DNA of 64,000 nt from assembly GCA_030674185.1 (NCBI GenBank), contig CM060308.1, positions 29,947,504 to 30,011,503 of the forward strand. The letters are read 5' to 3'. Each line of letters begins with the position of its first letter. The first letter of the stretch is position 1. Source of the stretch: Monoplex corrugatus (lineage: Eukaryota; Mollusca; Gastropoda; Littorinimorpha; Ranellidae). The notes below the pieces were generated by a model. It worked only from the letters and a program-made list of their open reading frames with translations, made no database searches and had not been told where the DNA came from. The translations under genes were made by a program, and so were the position numbers. Below are positions 25,619-37,066 of this stretch, piece by piece.

Positions 25619-26640
25619 GTAACACTCCTCCTTTCCTCAAAATGTCAACAACACAACAACAAAAGCAAAAATGCAGGTCAGTCTTGGTTGTGTCTCTAGA
25701 CTCAAATCAGTTTTTTTTTAAAATAGTCATGGCACACGATGATTTTTCAACCAAGAAAAAGCAAACCAGCGATTTAGTACTGAGCATGGGGTAGGGGTCA
25801 GAGGAGAGGTGGGGTGGTGGGGAAGGAGGGAAGCGTCTTTTCCCCCGGCATAACCACATCTCGCGGTTGAATGGTCAGAAAGCAAAAAGACGAATGCAAT
25901 CGGCCGTACAGACGGCCCGTCGCGCTCCACGTCACAGTAGACTGAGTTCCTGTCCCCCGAATACCCCGTCAGGATTCCCCAATACCGTCTCGCCACCATA
26001 GGCTGTGCCCCCCACCCCCGCTCTCAGCACCCCACCCACCCATTTATCCTTACCCCCTGTCATCCACTTCTCTTCGTTCCAACCCCCACCCCAACCCAAC
26101 CCTTTACCGTATATTTTTCCCGTCCCAACGTTTACCAGGGGTTCTGTTACAAATGCTCACAGTGGCTAAAGCAGTTGCGGGAGAATGGTATCAGTTTTCA
26201 CCGGAGAATAAATGACCGTTTATACCTTTGGCCCCGCGGGTGAAATGAAAGCCCGGGGGATTCGGGTTCTGAATCCCTGGATAAACTTTGTGGTGTATGA
26301 ACCTGCCATTAGGCCGTGTGTGTGTATGTCATTGTGGGCGAGACTGTGATGAATTAGATATCGAATGTCTTCGCCTTTCAGCGAGTCTATGGCTTCAGTT
26401 GATCGTCAGAGCTAGACAAACCGCCCGGACCGGAGACGACGGAGTTAACCAGACCTCTATCATTCGCTGATCTAATGATAATACACTGATAAATATTAAC
26501 GAATTTTGAATCGGGTCCCGTCTAAATCAGTGCCTTTCCTGTTCTGCACCGCTGAAGTCCTGTCGAAATGTTTTTTTTTCTTTCTTTATTATTTTTTTTT
26601 CTTCTTTTCTCCTTTGTTTGCTCATGTGTGCCGGAATCGC
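25619..26640. other. No gene seen; C-rich unique sequence
   Basis: Includes a C-rich, CpG-bearing stretch (about 25850-26110) and a weak tRNA-like patch ending gggttctgaatccctgg near 26280. Neither is strong enough to call. Confidence 0.4.
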
Positions 26641-26985
26641 GTCAAGTTGATTTATTGCAGTGTAAATCCATTTTATTGTTGATCGTATGAGTACGATTTA
26701 TTGCAGAATGAATTGGTTTATTGTTGATCGTATTTTGAGATGATGTGTAAAACATCGTACGGTTCATTGCTTGGTGGTGATGATGACGACAACGACAACA
26801 GCGGCAGCAACAAAAATGTGAATCGATTTTATTGTTGGTCGTATGAATTGATTGATTTAAAAAAAAAATCATGCACGCTTTATATATTAATATTCTTATC
26901 TCAGGAATGAAAAAGCTCTTGTTGTCTCCAGTTGTCTCCTTATTCATTATCTTATAGCGTAGCGACAATTATTGTTAATCGATTC
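26641..26985. repeat. Irregular repeats of 'tttattgttgatcgtat'
   Basis: The core ttTATTGTTGATCGTAt occurs near 26672 and 26719, and with one change (ggtcgtat) near 26830. 'cgatttattgcag' lies between the first two. A block 'ggtggtgatgatgacgacaa' plus 'cagcggcagcaac' at 26773-26812 matches the trinucleotide array at 30.12 kb. Confidence 0.7.
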
Positions 26986-27519
26986 AGGTCATTTTAACCC
27001 AATGTGAACATTTTGTGAAAGTCTGTTCATCTGACAGCGTTGAATGCAATCATATATTTTAAATTTCTCCCGTTCAACCAAATAATCCTATTTCATCGTA
27101 GCTCAGTTGTATTATCATTGTCTGTTATACAATGAAATGTATTATATCGTTTGTAAACGTTCGTAATTTCGACATTGAAAAACTGTTTTTTGCATGCATA
27201 TTCTGTCAGCGAAACAGATCCAGATTCATTCAGTCTAAAATAAACAAATAGATGAATGAATAAATAAAGACATGAACGAATTATGACATACCTTACAAAC
27301 TCGTTATCACTACTTTGAAACCAGATTATTCCATGAAGCAACTTGTTAGTCATTGAAATTAGTCTAAATGTTACCTAAAGATTCCAGTTCACAAACTCCG
27401 CTCGGAGGGGAATCACATGGTTATAATATATAATTGTATATGCTATGCTCTCTATAATTTTCCATTGCTTTTATTCTTGCTTTTATTGCTTTTATTCTTT
27501 CTCCCCATTTATAGCCATG

Positions 27520-27544
27520 CGTGTGTGTGAGTGTGTGTGTGTGT

Positions 27545-27606
<62 letters not shown>

Positions 27607-27626
27607 TGCTTGCGTGTGTGTCTGCT
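27520..27626. repeat. (GT)n with GTGC block
   Basis: GT repeat passing into (GTGC)n at about 27588-27610. Confidence 0.95.
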
Positions 27627-27760
27627 TCAGCGCTTAGATTTTATTTTATCAAGATTTTGCGCTATATAAATATTGTAATATTATTATTATTATTATTATA
27701 ACTCTTCATCGTTTCATTCTGTAATCAGTGTTCAGATATCCCCCAACACGGAATCCTACT

Positions 27761-27919
27761 TTAACCCTTTGACTCCGGCACCTATCAATCAATTGTAAAA
27801 ACTTAACCTTTTGAAGCTGGTGGATAGGGTGAGGGAATCAAAGGGTCAAGGTTTTGCTTTGCTAGCATGGTTGACAACGCAGGTTACTGGTGAACAGGGT
27901 GCGGGAGTCAAAGGGTTAA
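27761..27919. mobile_element. piggyBac-type MITE, copy 1
   Basis: A 159-bp non-coding palindromic element flanked by TTAA on both sides (27761-27764 and 27916-27919). Terminal inverted repeats start CCCTTTGACTCC and end GGAGTCAAAGGG. TTAA target sites and CCCTTT termini are the signature of piggyBac elements, so this looks like a MITE of that superfamily. A second copy lies at 33.62-33.79 kb. Confidence 0.75.
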
Positions 27920-27939
27920 TCATTTACTTAGTAACTTAT

Positions 27940-28970
27940 TGCACAATGTGCCATTAGCTTGTAGGACAGCAGCAAAGATTCTCCTCTTCTGTTCTGGGCC
28001 AGTCTCCTTGTATAGCAGGTTACCCCATGGGCTTTAGGTCTCCTTCTACCAATGTTCGTGTCTTCCTGGTGTTCGTGAAGAGCAATCTGGGATGATAATT
28101 ATCATCCTGCTCCCTTTGGATGGAGTGCCCAATCTAACGCCATCATTTTTTCATGGTGATTGTGCCCATCACAATTAACAAAGTTCGTTTAGAAAATATT
28201 AAGTATTTCAAATATATTGGCTCCGTAAAAACTGATGACGGAACCTGCTCCAAAGACATCAAAATAAGAACATAACTCTTGACAGTCACGTAGGAATTAT
28301 CTCCCATGTTGTAGAACTCAAATCTAACATAGTTTGCGCCACCCATTCAGCTAGCATAAAATATTATAAAAATTCTCCCTGCTTCCCTCTTATTTATTTG
28401 GTACATCAAAATAAGAATTGGAATGGCAAAGCAAAAAATGGTCCAGCTCAACAACAATTAGAAAGACAGAGGCATAGTTTACCAAATGGCCTGAAAGTAA
28501 GACTTCTAAAATGTGTGATATGGCCCGTCATGATTTATGGCTGTGAAGCCTGGACTCTGAGAAAAACTGTTTGCAGAAGAATCGAGGCAGCAGAGATGTG
28601 GTTTTATAGGAGACTGCTACGCATCAAATGGACAGACAGAAGAACTAATGAAAGTGTCCTGGAAGAACTTGATACCACCAGAAAACTACTAGTCTAGCAG
28701 ACATCAACAAGAGAAGACTAAAATACATTGGCCATGTGTCACGCAACAAGAACACGGACTTCATGGCAATCATATTTCAGGGAAAAACAGAGGCAAAAAG
28801 GAAGAATGGCAGACCTCCAATCTCATACATCGAGAACGTAACCAACATCAGCGACGTAAATATTCAAGAAAGTGTCCACAAAAGTCAAGACAGAGTGGCC
28901 TGGAGGGAGATGGTGGAATCCAGATGTATAGCGGCCAACACCGAACCCGGTGACGCCGACTTGTGACAGG
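27940..28970 (+). mobile_element. LINE ORF2 fragment (C-terminal)
   Basis: Plus-strand reading gives VRLENIKYFKYIGSVKTDDG (28170-28230), the usual motif after the RT domain. Then LKCVIWPVMIYGCEAWTL near 28510-28560, RRIEAAEMWFYRRLLRIKWT to 28630, and RLKYIGHVSRNKNT near 28715-28750. The end is NGRPPISYIENV and then RVAWREMVESRCIA. Frameshifts at about 28250-28400 and 28695 break it. The element is inactive; its upstream limit is uncertain. Confidence 0.75.
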
Positions 28971-29117
28971 TGACAGTGCCCATGTGACTCTCTTGATCTC
29001 ATTGGGCGGAGGTGGTGGTGGGTCAGAACATGATTGTGAGTAAAGTCGCTTTCTGTCGTCCTATCCAGCATTCTGAGCCGCACATGCGCAAATACGATTT
29101 CATCGCAAACTGAACCG

Positions 29118-29233
29118 GTAGCTGATTGGTTCGACAACGTTGCCGATCATCTGCTGTAGCTGATTGGTTCATTAACATTAACCAATCATTTGTTGTAGCT
29201 GATTGGTTCGTCAACATTTACCAATCGTCTGCT
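29118..29233. repeat. 38/39-bp tandem repeat with CCAAT boxes, three copies
   Basis: 'gtagctgattggttc' recurs at 29118, 29156 and 29195. Each unit has an inverted CCAAT box (ATTGG) and two also hold a forward ACCAATC. Such arrays can bind NF-Y, but no transcribed gene was found next to it. Confidence 0.85.
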
Positions 29234-29895
29234 AATTGAGACTTGAGTGCAGACACCGATGACGGGAAGTCTGCTGTTATTCTTTTAGTGAGAGCAAAAT
29301 AATAGTCTATACATCTATAATGGCTTGTATATAAAACTAGACTAGATCTATAAACGATTCTCGGTACAGTTTTGTATTCTTTAGATTCAACTCGTCGTAG
29401 TGTCAGCAAGGTTGGTTTGTGGCGGAGATGTTTAGGGATAATCAGTGTCGCCAACCTGTCTTGCTTATGTGTGAGTGTGTATGCGTGTTTATGTACCGGT
29501 ATGTGTTTGCGTGTGCGTGCGAGTGTAGGTCCACTCGTGTAGACTGTATATGTTTGTATAAATCAGTTTAGACTGATCCATGCTCTCATTCTCTCACATA
29601 CACAATACGTAAACTATGTCAACAATCAGATCTCAACCAATCAGTTTCTAGCTCGGTTTGAGATGTAGTCGCATGTGAAAGGACACAGGATTGCAGTAAT
29701 GGCAGGGTGCAAAAAATAAAAAACAAAACAAAACAAAAAAACAACAAAATAAAAACAACAGCAACGACAAAAAACAAACAAACAAACAAACAAACAGCAA
29801 TATATATATATATATAAAAGCCTACTCGTAGAACCCATATTCGAATACACGGAGGAGTTGGAGCCCACGATTGACAACAACGACGACAACAGCAA
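29234..29895. other. No gene seen
   Basis: Unique sequence with GT-rich patches (29465-29530), A-rich AAAAC/AAAC repeats (29708-29795) and a short (TA)n at 29799-29816. Confidence 0.5.
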
Positions 29896-29896
29896 C

Positions 29897-30020
29897 ATAA
29901 CACGTGAACACACCAGGCATGCACGCCCACTAAAGATGGAATACGCAGACTGTGCTGCAACACAAGCCTACTACCTGCACAGTGTGAAAAACAGCGTGCA
30001 TACATACGTCTGAGAAAAAC
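29897..30020 (+). mobile_element. SINE family 1, 3' part only
   Basis: Matches the 3' body: 'ggcatgcacgcccac', 'gcagactgtgctgcaacac', 'ctgcacagtgtgaaaaacag', 'gtgcatacatacgtc'. Confidence 0.65.
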
Positions 30021-30035
30021 TGGAGCACTAAAATG

Positions 30036-30715
30036 ACGATGAGGATGAGGATGACGACGACGACGACGATGATGATATAATAGTAATGATGATGATGATG
30101 ATGATAATGATGATGGTGGTGGTGGTAGTGGTGGTGATGATGACGACAACGACAACAGCGGCAGCAATAACAACAATGATAATAATAATGATGTGAATAA
30201 TAATAACGATAACAACAACAACAATAATAATAATAACAACAACAGCAAACAACAACAACAATAATAATAACAACAACAACAACAACAATAATAATGGTGA
30301 TAATGGTAATAATAGTAATAATAGTGATGATGATGATGATGATGGTGGTAGTGGTGGTGATGATAACGACGACAACAGCGACAGAAACAACAACAATGAT
30401 AATGATAATAATATGAATAATAATCTGAATAATGATAATGATAACAATAATAATAATAATGATAACGATAATAGTAATAATGGTAATAATAGCAATGATA
30501 GTGATGATGATGATGGTGGTGGTAATGGTGGTGATGACGACGACGACGACGACAGCAGCGGCAGCAACAACAACAATGATAATAATAATAATATGAATAA
30601 TAATGCGAATAATAATAACGATAATAAAAATAATAATGATAATAACAATAATAATAACAATAACTACAGCAAGAAGAAGAAGAAGAACAGCAACAACAAC
30701 AACAACAGAAAGGTC
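30036..30715. repeat. Higher-order GAT/AAT/AAC trinucleotide array
   Basis: About 680 bp of trinucleotide units. A larger pattern (gatggtggtagtggtggtga, then gacgacaacagcg, then aacaacaatgataat, then aatatgaataat) repeats near 30110, 30341 and 30511. So it is a tandem of composite units, not a simple run. The ORFs of 210 and 294 codons on the minus strand are this repeat translated and should not be taken as genes. Confidence 0.9.
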
Positions 30716-31104
30716 AGTATAGGATATGGTGATGTTCAAAGTTTCTGTATGGCCACTTGAATACAAGTGCACGGCTATGTAATTTCTGGCTGATTGTAGC
30801 CGTTTTGAATGCAAAAGGAGTTTAATTGATTAATTCTTCTCGCACTCAAATATACGAATTTTTACGTATATGACCATTTTTCTTTTATTACTATTATTAC
30901 CCCCGCCATTTAGGCAGTCATAATACGACTTATTTGGGGTGGGGGTAGTGATGGGGGTGTATGCAGGTCATTTTCGTCTTTTCATAAGCCACCTAATGCT
31001 GACATGGCTTCAGGACTCGGGATGAGACACTATCACATTTCATTAGGGTGCATATCAGACACTAACAGGTCTAAACAAATGATGCTCCCGGTCAGTGCAC
31101 GGAT

Positions 31105-31246
31105 TTTGTGGAACATGTGGCCTAGTGGATGGGGCATTTGCCCAGGATGCAAAAAAACCTGGGTTCAGATCCTGGTCTGACAAGGACCAGGATAACAAGG
31201 ATTTTCTTCTCTCTCCACTTGATCTTGAGTGGTGGTCTCGGTGCTT

Positions 31247-31280
<34 letters not shown>

Positions 31281-31350
31281 GTGCGGCATGCACTTAGTGC
31301 GCGTTAAAGATCCCACAGCAGCAAAACAATTGTCCCTGGCAAGATTCTTT
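31105..31350 (+). mobile_element. SINE family 4 (tRNA-headed)
   Basis: A tRNA-like head has box A (TGGCCTAGTGGATGGGGC) and box B (GGTTCAGATCC, 31162-31172). The body runs through 'cggtgcttgtctttcagatgagatgata', 'ccgaggtcctgtgtgc' and 'gcgttaaagatcccacagcag'. It ends at a (CA)n tract. This body differs from family 1. Confidence 0.8.
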
Positions 31351-31376
31351 AGAAAAAAATCCACTTTCATGGGTAC

Positions 31377-31392
31377 ACACCACACACACACA

Positions 31393-31457
<65 letters not shown>

Positions 31458-31468
31458 ACACTCACATT
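31377..31468. repeat. (CA)n microsatellite
   Basis: CA repeat with ACTCAC variants at its 3' end. Confidence 0.95.
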
Positions 31469-31749
31469 CACGAATGCAGAGGAAAGGATATAAAAAAAAA
31501 AAGGGCTAATGTCGTACTGTGGCGACGTGATTTACCCAAGGAGAGCGGCCCTCACTTCACGTGGAAAAATTCCATCGTGATTTGAGAACAAAAAATCCAA
31601 TTCAAACTGTGAGACTGGAAAAACTCCGTCCTTTTTCTTTTCTTTTTCTCTCTTTCTTTCTTTTTTTCTTTTTTTCTTTTCTTTTATGTCCAGGCTCTAC
31701 GCAAAGAAAGTCATACTCCAAGTCTACCCACTGGACGACCTAGTCATTA

Positions 31750-32130
31750 GCCATCACACCCAATATGTTTTTTTCTTGCACAGTGCTGTTCTCCAAATTG
31801 GTTTGGACTCGTTGCGCATAACACAAAATCAGGCTTTTTAGTGGAGCATAGAGAACTTCAAACTGTTAGTCGAGCTGACCATATCCCACTGGGTTATTGT
31901 GCACAGTCTGCATGCTTGATGTCTTCATATGTTAAACACTGCCAAGATTTATGGGATCTCCAAGATTTACAGGGTTTTTGATTTGTCTATTTGATGCTTT
32001 GCATGCGTATATACGCGTACACTGACCACATCAACTGTGTTGTTGCACAGCATTGGTCTGCATCCTTCGTGGGCGTGCATGCTGGGTATCGGTATCTTCA
32101 TGTTTCCATAAGTCAGCCACTGCCATGACT
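31750..32130 (-). mobile_element. SINE family 1, minus-strand pieces
   Basis: 31780-31860 read in reverse matches the family-1 end ('ctaaaaagcctgatt', 'tgcgcaacgagtccaaac', 'ttggagaa'). 31890-31960 and 32040-32130 match the 'actgtgca' and 'gcatgcacgcccac..catgaaaacat' blocks in reverse. Probably two overlapping or nested copies. Confidence 0.6.
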
Positions 32131-32575
32131 CATGACTTCATCTTCATCATGCGCCCTGCCACAAGGCGTTGGCGATCATGGCCCTCCATATGAATCTACC
32201 CTTTGTCGCTGCAAGTACTTCTCCCTCCCTCTCTGTCTTCATCCTTTGCGCAAGTCCGTCCAATATTTTCTCCCTGGGTCTATCTCGTGTAGTTTTTCCC
32301 TTCAGCTTTCTTGTTGTAACTAGGTGCTCTAATTTCTCTTGCCTCGTAAAATGTCCTATAAATGTTGCTTGTCTTTTCCTAACTTCTTCATTAATGTTCT
32401 TTTTGTGTCTGCCTCCTTCAAGACTGTCTCGTTTGTTTTCTTTGCTATCCATGGAACTCTTGAACATTCTTCTTGGAAACCACATTTCAGCCGTCTCAAT
32501 CTTGTTCCGACTTTGCGCGCTGACTGTCCATGCTTCACATCCGTACAAAAATATCAGTTCTATTAACACCAAAGA
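32130..32575 (-). mobile_element. LINE ORF2 3' fragment
   Basis: An almost uninterrupted minus-strand frame of about 140 codons reads LYGCEAWTVSAQSRN, KIETAEMWFPRRMF, QATFIGHFTRQEKLEHLV, RPREKILDGLAQRM and then RFIWRAMIANALWQGA. This is the C-terminal region of an APE-type LINE ORF2, the same family as 548-965 and 3293-3475. No RT or endonuclease domain remains. Confidence 0.75.
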
Positions 32576-32639
32576 ACTCTCTTCCTGATGTTAATTGATA
32601 GGCATTTGTTGGTAAGAACAATTTTCATTTTCTTGACTG

Positions 32640-32900
32640 CTGTTTTAGCCTGGCCGACTTACAGGTTCTTTAATGTGCATATTTGATATTCTACATGAGT
32701 ATACACACGAAGTGGGGGTGGGGATGGGGATGTTAGGCACTAAAAGGTCTCTCTCTTAATCTTATGTTAATCTGGGAGACGGATCGGAAACCTCTCCACC
32801 CCTTACCTTCCAGGCAGAGGTGTATAAGTGAATCGAACCCAGGACTTTCCAACTGTAAATCCGAAATTTACCCACTTGATTATGTGCAGCCGTTTTGAGT
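32640..32900 (-). mobile_element. SINE family 1, minus-strand copy with tRNA-like head
   Basis: In reverse, box B reads GGGTTCGATTC (about 32830-32841) with an upstream 'aagtgggtaaatttcgg' head. The body follows downwards: 'gttaacataagatt', 'agagacctttt' and 'agtgcct', to 'tttaatgtgcat' in the plus strand. Confidence 0.7.
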
Positions 32901-32929
32901 GTAGTGGCGCAGCCTCGTGAACTGGTCAG

Positions 32930-33205
32930 ACAATACAATACAATACAATAGCCTACAATACAATACAATATTAACAGAACCTGTATGTGTGGATATAATA
33001 CAAACAGAACCTAACAGAAACCAGTTCTCAACCCAGCAGTTGCGCTGAAGAAGTCGGCCGGATCGCCGATGAAAGCTACGCAGTAAGTAGCCGTTTCACT
33101 GAGAGACAAGTTTAGCCAGGTAGCCATTACAATACAATACAATACAATATTAACAGAACCTGTATGTGTGGATACAATACCAACAGAACCTGACAGAATT
33201 TGGAA
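32930..33205. repeat. Tandem duplication of about 193 bp carrying (ACAAT)n
   Basis: The block '(acaat)n attaacagaacctgtatgtgtggata' then 'acagaacctaacaga' occurs at about 32935-33020 and again at about 33127-33200. Confidence 0.75.
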
Positions 33206-33269
33206 AAACAAAAAAACAAAAAAACCCCGCTTAAATGCTAAACCAGCGACACTTCTTTTTGTTTGTTTT

Positions 33270-33615
33270 GTTTAAGTATGAAGAACGGAGAAGATGGGAA
33301 CGCAGATGGTTGGGCCACGTCCTCGGGATTAATTTAACAAAACCGGCTACTGAAGTACTTTCATACTGTTCTGTATGGGTAGTCCTACCACCTGGGAGAG
33401 GGAAATGGGTAGACCAGCAGATACTTGGTGACGCACACTTCAGCAAGATGAACATCGTATGAAGCCGACCATTAGACACGGAATGAGCCATGTTGGCGTA
33501 GGACTACTCAAGACATTCGAGGCTGGAGGAAGTTTGGCTGATGCCTTTTATTCTTCGCTGGATGAGCGAATGATGAATACATTCTATGATCCTCCATGTC
33601 CCAGTTGGGGTTAAA
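33270..33615 (+). mobile_element. Possible LINE tail fragment
   Basis: Plus-strand reading YEERRRWERRWLGHVLGINL, followed downstream by a stretch ending 'ttctatgatcctccatgtcccagttgggg', resembles the RLRWLGHVLRM and YDPPCPSW-like ends of a LINE ORF2. The pieces are short and broken. Confidence 0.4.
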
Positions 33616-33622
33616 AGATCTA

Positions 33623-33795
33623 TTAACCCTTTGACTCCCGCACCCTATCCACCAACTGCAAAAACATAACCCTTTGACTCCCTCACCATATCCACCAGCG
33701 TGAGGGAATCAAAGGGTTAAGTTTTTGCTTTGCTGGCATGGTTGACAATGCAGGAAGCTGGTGGACAGGGTGCGGGAGCCAAAAGATGTTTAAAC
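33623..33795. mobile_element. piggyBac-type MITE, copy 2
   Basis: Starts at TTAA (33623-33626) with CCCTTTGACTCCCGCACCCT and ends near 33792 with a decayed 'tgcgggagccaaaagatgtttaa'. It has an extra internal copy of the inverted-repeat end (about 33667-33720), as if one arm were duplicated. Related to 27761-27919. Confidence 0.7.
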
Positions 33796-34011
33796 ATATA
33801 TTGATCACTGTGCGCGTGTCCCGATCCAAAACTTGTTTGGGAATGAAAAGGAAAAAAGGGGTTTGGTTCACTACCTTTTTTCTGCTCTCTCTTATGAAAA
33901 CGATTTTGACCGTTTTGCCAAAGATGACCCATATCCCAGTGGTTATCTTCTGTCAACAATTGTAAATGCACAGAGCCCTCTATGACAAGCGCCGTGGGCA
34001 GATGAATAAAA

Positions 34012-34026
34012 GAGAAAGAGAGAGAG

Positions 34027-34070
<44 letters not shown>
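34012..34070. repeat. (GA)n microsatellite
   Basis: GA tract with one GGGGA break. Confidence 0.9.
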
Positions 34071-34283
34071 GAGAAAAATCGAGAGATGGAAAGAAATGTA
34101 GTATTACAAATGTGTTCAATAAAAAATATGCAATGAAATTAGTATGCAAACAAACATTTTATCATTGTCAATAATCTTACTGCCTTGAAGGTGTATAAAA
34201 AAGATACAATACAGCTTATATTCAAGTTCTGCGGCAAGTAGGCTACTGTTCGAATTTTAGTGGACGTGTGTGTACTACGCGAT

Positions 34284-34400
34284 CACGCCGGCGTGGTGTG
34301 TGTGTGTGTGTGCGTGTGTGTATGCGTGCGTTCGTGTTTGAGTGTGTGTGTGCGCTCGCACGCGTGATTGTGTGAGCGTGGATGAGTGTGAGAGACAGAC
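34284..34400. repeat. GT-rich tract
   Basis: GT repeat with GCGT variants passing into GACAGA repeats. Confidence 0.85.
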
Positions 34401-34823
34401 AGAGACAGAGCGAAACGTACAGCCACACAAACACAGAAACAGAAAATGGGCTCTAATCGTCGTGTTTGTTCCGGTAAAACCTTAAAAACCTTCACTCCTT
34501 AAATTTCCACGGCGAAGTTCCTCTGTCGTGGACTGTAGAGGCCCAAACAGGACAAGGACAAGCAAACTTCACCGTTATCTCTAAGCCTCTAAGCTCCAGC
34601 GGACTCCCAGCATTTAACGGCTGGGTGTCGGGGAGAATACAACAACGCCATTATAACATTCGAGATACGTATAAACTTTTCCTAGCCCTGGGGCATTTGA
34701 ATTCAAGTCACACTAGTGGTTAGTATTTCAAGTCCGTTAGTCACAACGTTTGAAGCCTTCTAGTTATCGACTGGTAAATTCTTTATTTCTGTATCATGTA
34801 TTGAGAATCTTGCGTTTGTGGGC

Positions 34824-34900
34824 AGATTGAGAAAGAGAGAGAGAGGAGTTAGGGAGGGTGGTTGGGAGAGAAGATAGAGAATGAGAGAAAGACAGAGGGG

Positions 34901-34940
<40 letters not shown>

Positions 34941-34960
34941 TGAGAGAGAGAGAGAGTTCA
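34824..34960. repeat. (GA)n tract
   Basis: Imperfect GA repeats with GGTTGGGA interruptions. Confidence 0.9.
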
Positions 34961-35374
34961 GATTTAGGACTTGAAATGGTTTACTTTGCTTTGGTCATCG
35001 GCCCATATACAAACCAAACACATTACACATAATGAACACACTAACAACACGACAAATAACAGACAAAACAAACATATAAACACACAAGACATTTAAAAGT
35101 GTTAAGGACTTGTAATAAATAAAAAAACCCACTTCGCTTCCATTACTGCTAACTTGACTGATATGAAGAATTTTTATGCTAGAACACATTCATTCTGAAA
35201 CTTCAAGGTGAACACGCAATTGGTATGATGATGGCGATCGTGATGATGATGATAGTGATGACAATGATGATGATAGAGAGAAATGGTTGTAAAAATTTAT
35301 CTGTTAAAACCTCAGGCCCTTACAACTTGCAATGGACATGTTGTGCATAAACATCTCACATTTTCAAAGAAAGC

Positions 35375-35665
35375 GGGCTGGTTGATTCAGTTTTTATAGA
35401 GACTCAAGATCCATGATCTCGAGTGCAATCCCAGCAGCATTATCACAAAAACGATCCTTTTTGGTGCCAGTCTTAACGTTTCCATTATTCTGGTGGTATC
35501 AGCTCAGTGTTTAATAAGGACCCTCTCCTCTCCCTCCCCATTTCAAGACCTTACCTGTGAGTTTTGTGCAGACTGAGGGAGTCTGCCAGATAACTGCTGG
35601 AAGATTTGGGTGAAGTGTAGGCTTTTATGGAATTGTCTAAGTAAATCCGACTTTGACAAATTCCA
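35375..35665 (+). mobile_element. SINE family 2
   Basis: Shares ordered blocks with 54605-54905: 'gctggttgattc', 'actcaagatccatgatctcgag', 'caatcccagcagcattat', 'ccattattctggt', 'tccccatttcaagacctt', 'tctgccagataactgctgg' and 'tatggaattgtct'. The head has tRNA-like features but is worn. Confidence 0.75.
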
Positions 35666-35746
35666 AACTCCGAAGAGAGACAGAGTTGTGAGATTATAGA
35701 CATGAGAGAGTGAGACAGCTTAACACTGAATGGTATATTGATTAGG

Positions 35747-35876
<130 letters not shown>

Positions 35877-36856
35877 ACTTGAGTGGAATGCCCGCATACA
35901 CCTCAGAATCAACAAGACTTGCCAAAAGATCTTGTAATGCACAGTGGAAGGAGGAAAGGCAGGAAACGTAAGATGAGATGACGAACATCCGAGAATTATT
36001 GACACTTAGTCACTTTCATGACACAGTCAAAGAACCAAGAGGGTCTGTAAGAGCAGGTTGTCAAGTCATCAGTGACGTCCCTGAGGTCTCCAAGATTAGG
36101 TAAAGCTGAGATTGGCACAACATAACCCTGCACCAGACACCCTAACAAAGTGTCATTGAAACATTGCTTTGGTGATTTATTACAAATTAAAAGCAAAAAT
36201 GTGTTTATCAAAGTGGTATAACACCAAGTCCAGTCAGACCATCAGAATTTTATGTATGTGAGCATGCACTTGCGTGAGAGAGGGAGAGGGAGGGGGGGGA
36301 GAGAGAGAGAGGAGAGAGAGTGTGTGTTGTGTGTGGTGTGTGCACACACATGTGCTAATCAATGGAAAAGTTAAGAAAAGACACAAGAAACACATTACCC
36401 ATTGTACACCATGTATTTCTGTACCATTATATACAAGTTCGGACTTCTTTCATAGTGTCACATATGCACATTTCAAAAATAAATAACTGAAATTTAGTAT
36501 AGTTTTATTAGATTTCACAAGCTAAAATTAATTCCAGACACATGCTTTATCAGTGATGTACTTCACGAAGGAAATCAGCACAGCACTAAGCCATCCATTT
36601 CAAATGTAAAAAATGTTTGTTTGCTTCTACGTGTCAAACATACACATTTCACCACCTCATAAGTTATAAAGATAAGACTCCATCTCTCATCAAATGCTTT
36701 GCAGAACAGAAAACAAAATGTGGGAACTTGTTAACACATGGTATAGGCATTAACTTTTATTTCTGATCAAAACATTTGTGATGTAACCAAACCAAAAGCT
36801 ACTGACACAGGAGTAAGTGTGTATATGCATGCATTTGTAAGTGCATGTGTGCGTTT
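35877..36856. other. No recognisable gene
   Basis: Unique sequence plus a GA/GT patch (36273-36348). A minus-strand open frame at about 36000-36211 ends ...SYRPSWFFDCVMKVTKCQ before a stop. It has no recognised domain and no supported acceptor. Confidence 0.45.
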
Positions 36857-37066
36857 GTGTATAGCATCATTAGGAGATGACCTTAAGTGGGATTATTTCT
36901 TTGAACCTAGCAAATTTTTTTCTTTGGTTTTGTTTTGTTCTTAATTCTGTACTGTGTGCGCATGTGTATAGCATCATTAGAGATGACCCTAAGCGGGATT
37001 ACTTCTTTGAACTTAGCACGTTTTTTCTTTGGTTTTGTTCTGTTTTCAGTTCTTTCCTCTCTCTCA
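36857..37066. repeat. 107-bp tandem duplication
   Basis: 'gtgtatagcatcattag' starts the unit at 36857 and again at 36964. Both units run through 'gggattatttctttgaac' and 'tttctttggttttgttctgt'-like sequence with scattered substitutions. Confidence 0.9.

Noticed and set aside
29619..30814. Minus-strand frames of 209, 210 and 294 codons rich in Ile, Val, Leu and Ser
   Set aside because: They are the GAT/AAT/AAC trinucleotide array in translation; trinucleotide repeats give long stop-free frames automatically.
36000..36211. Minus-strand frame ending FFDCVMKVTKCQ, possibly a last exon
   Set aside because: No supported acceptor and no partner exons found.
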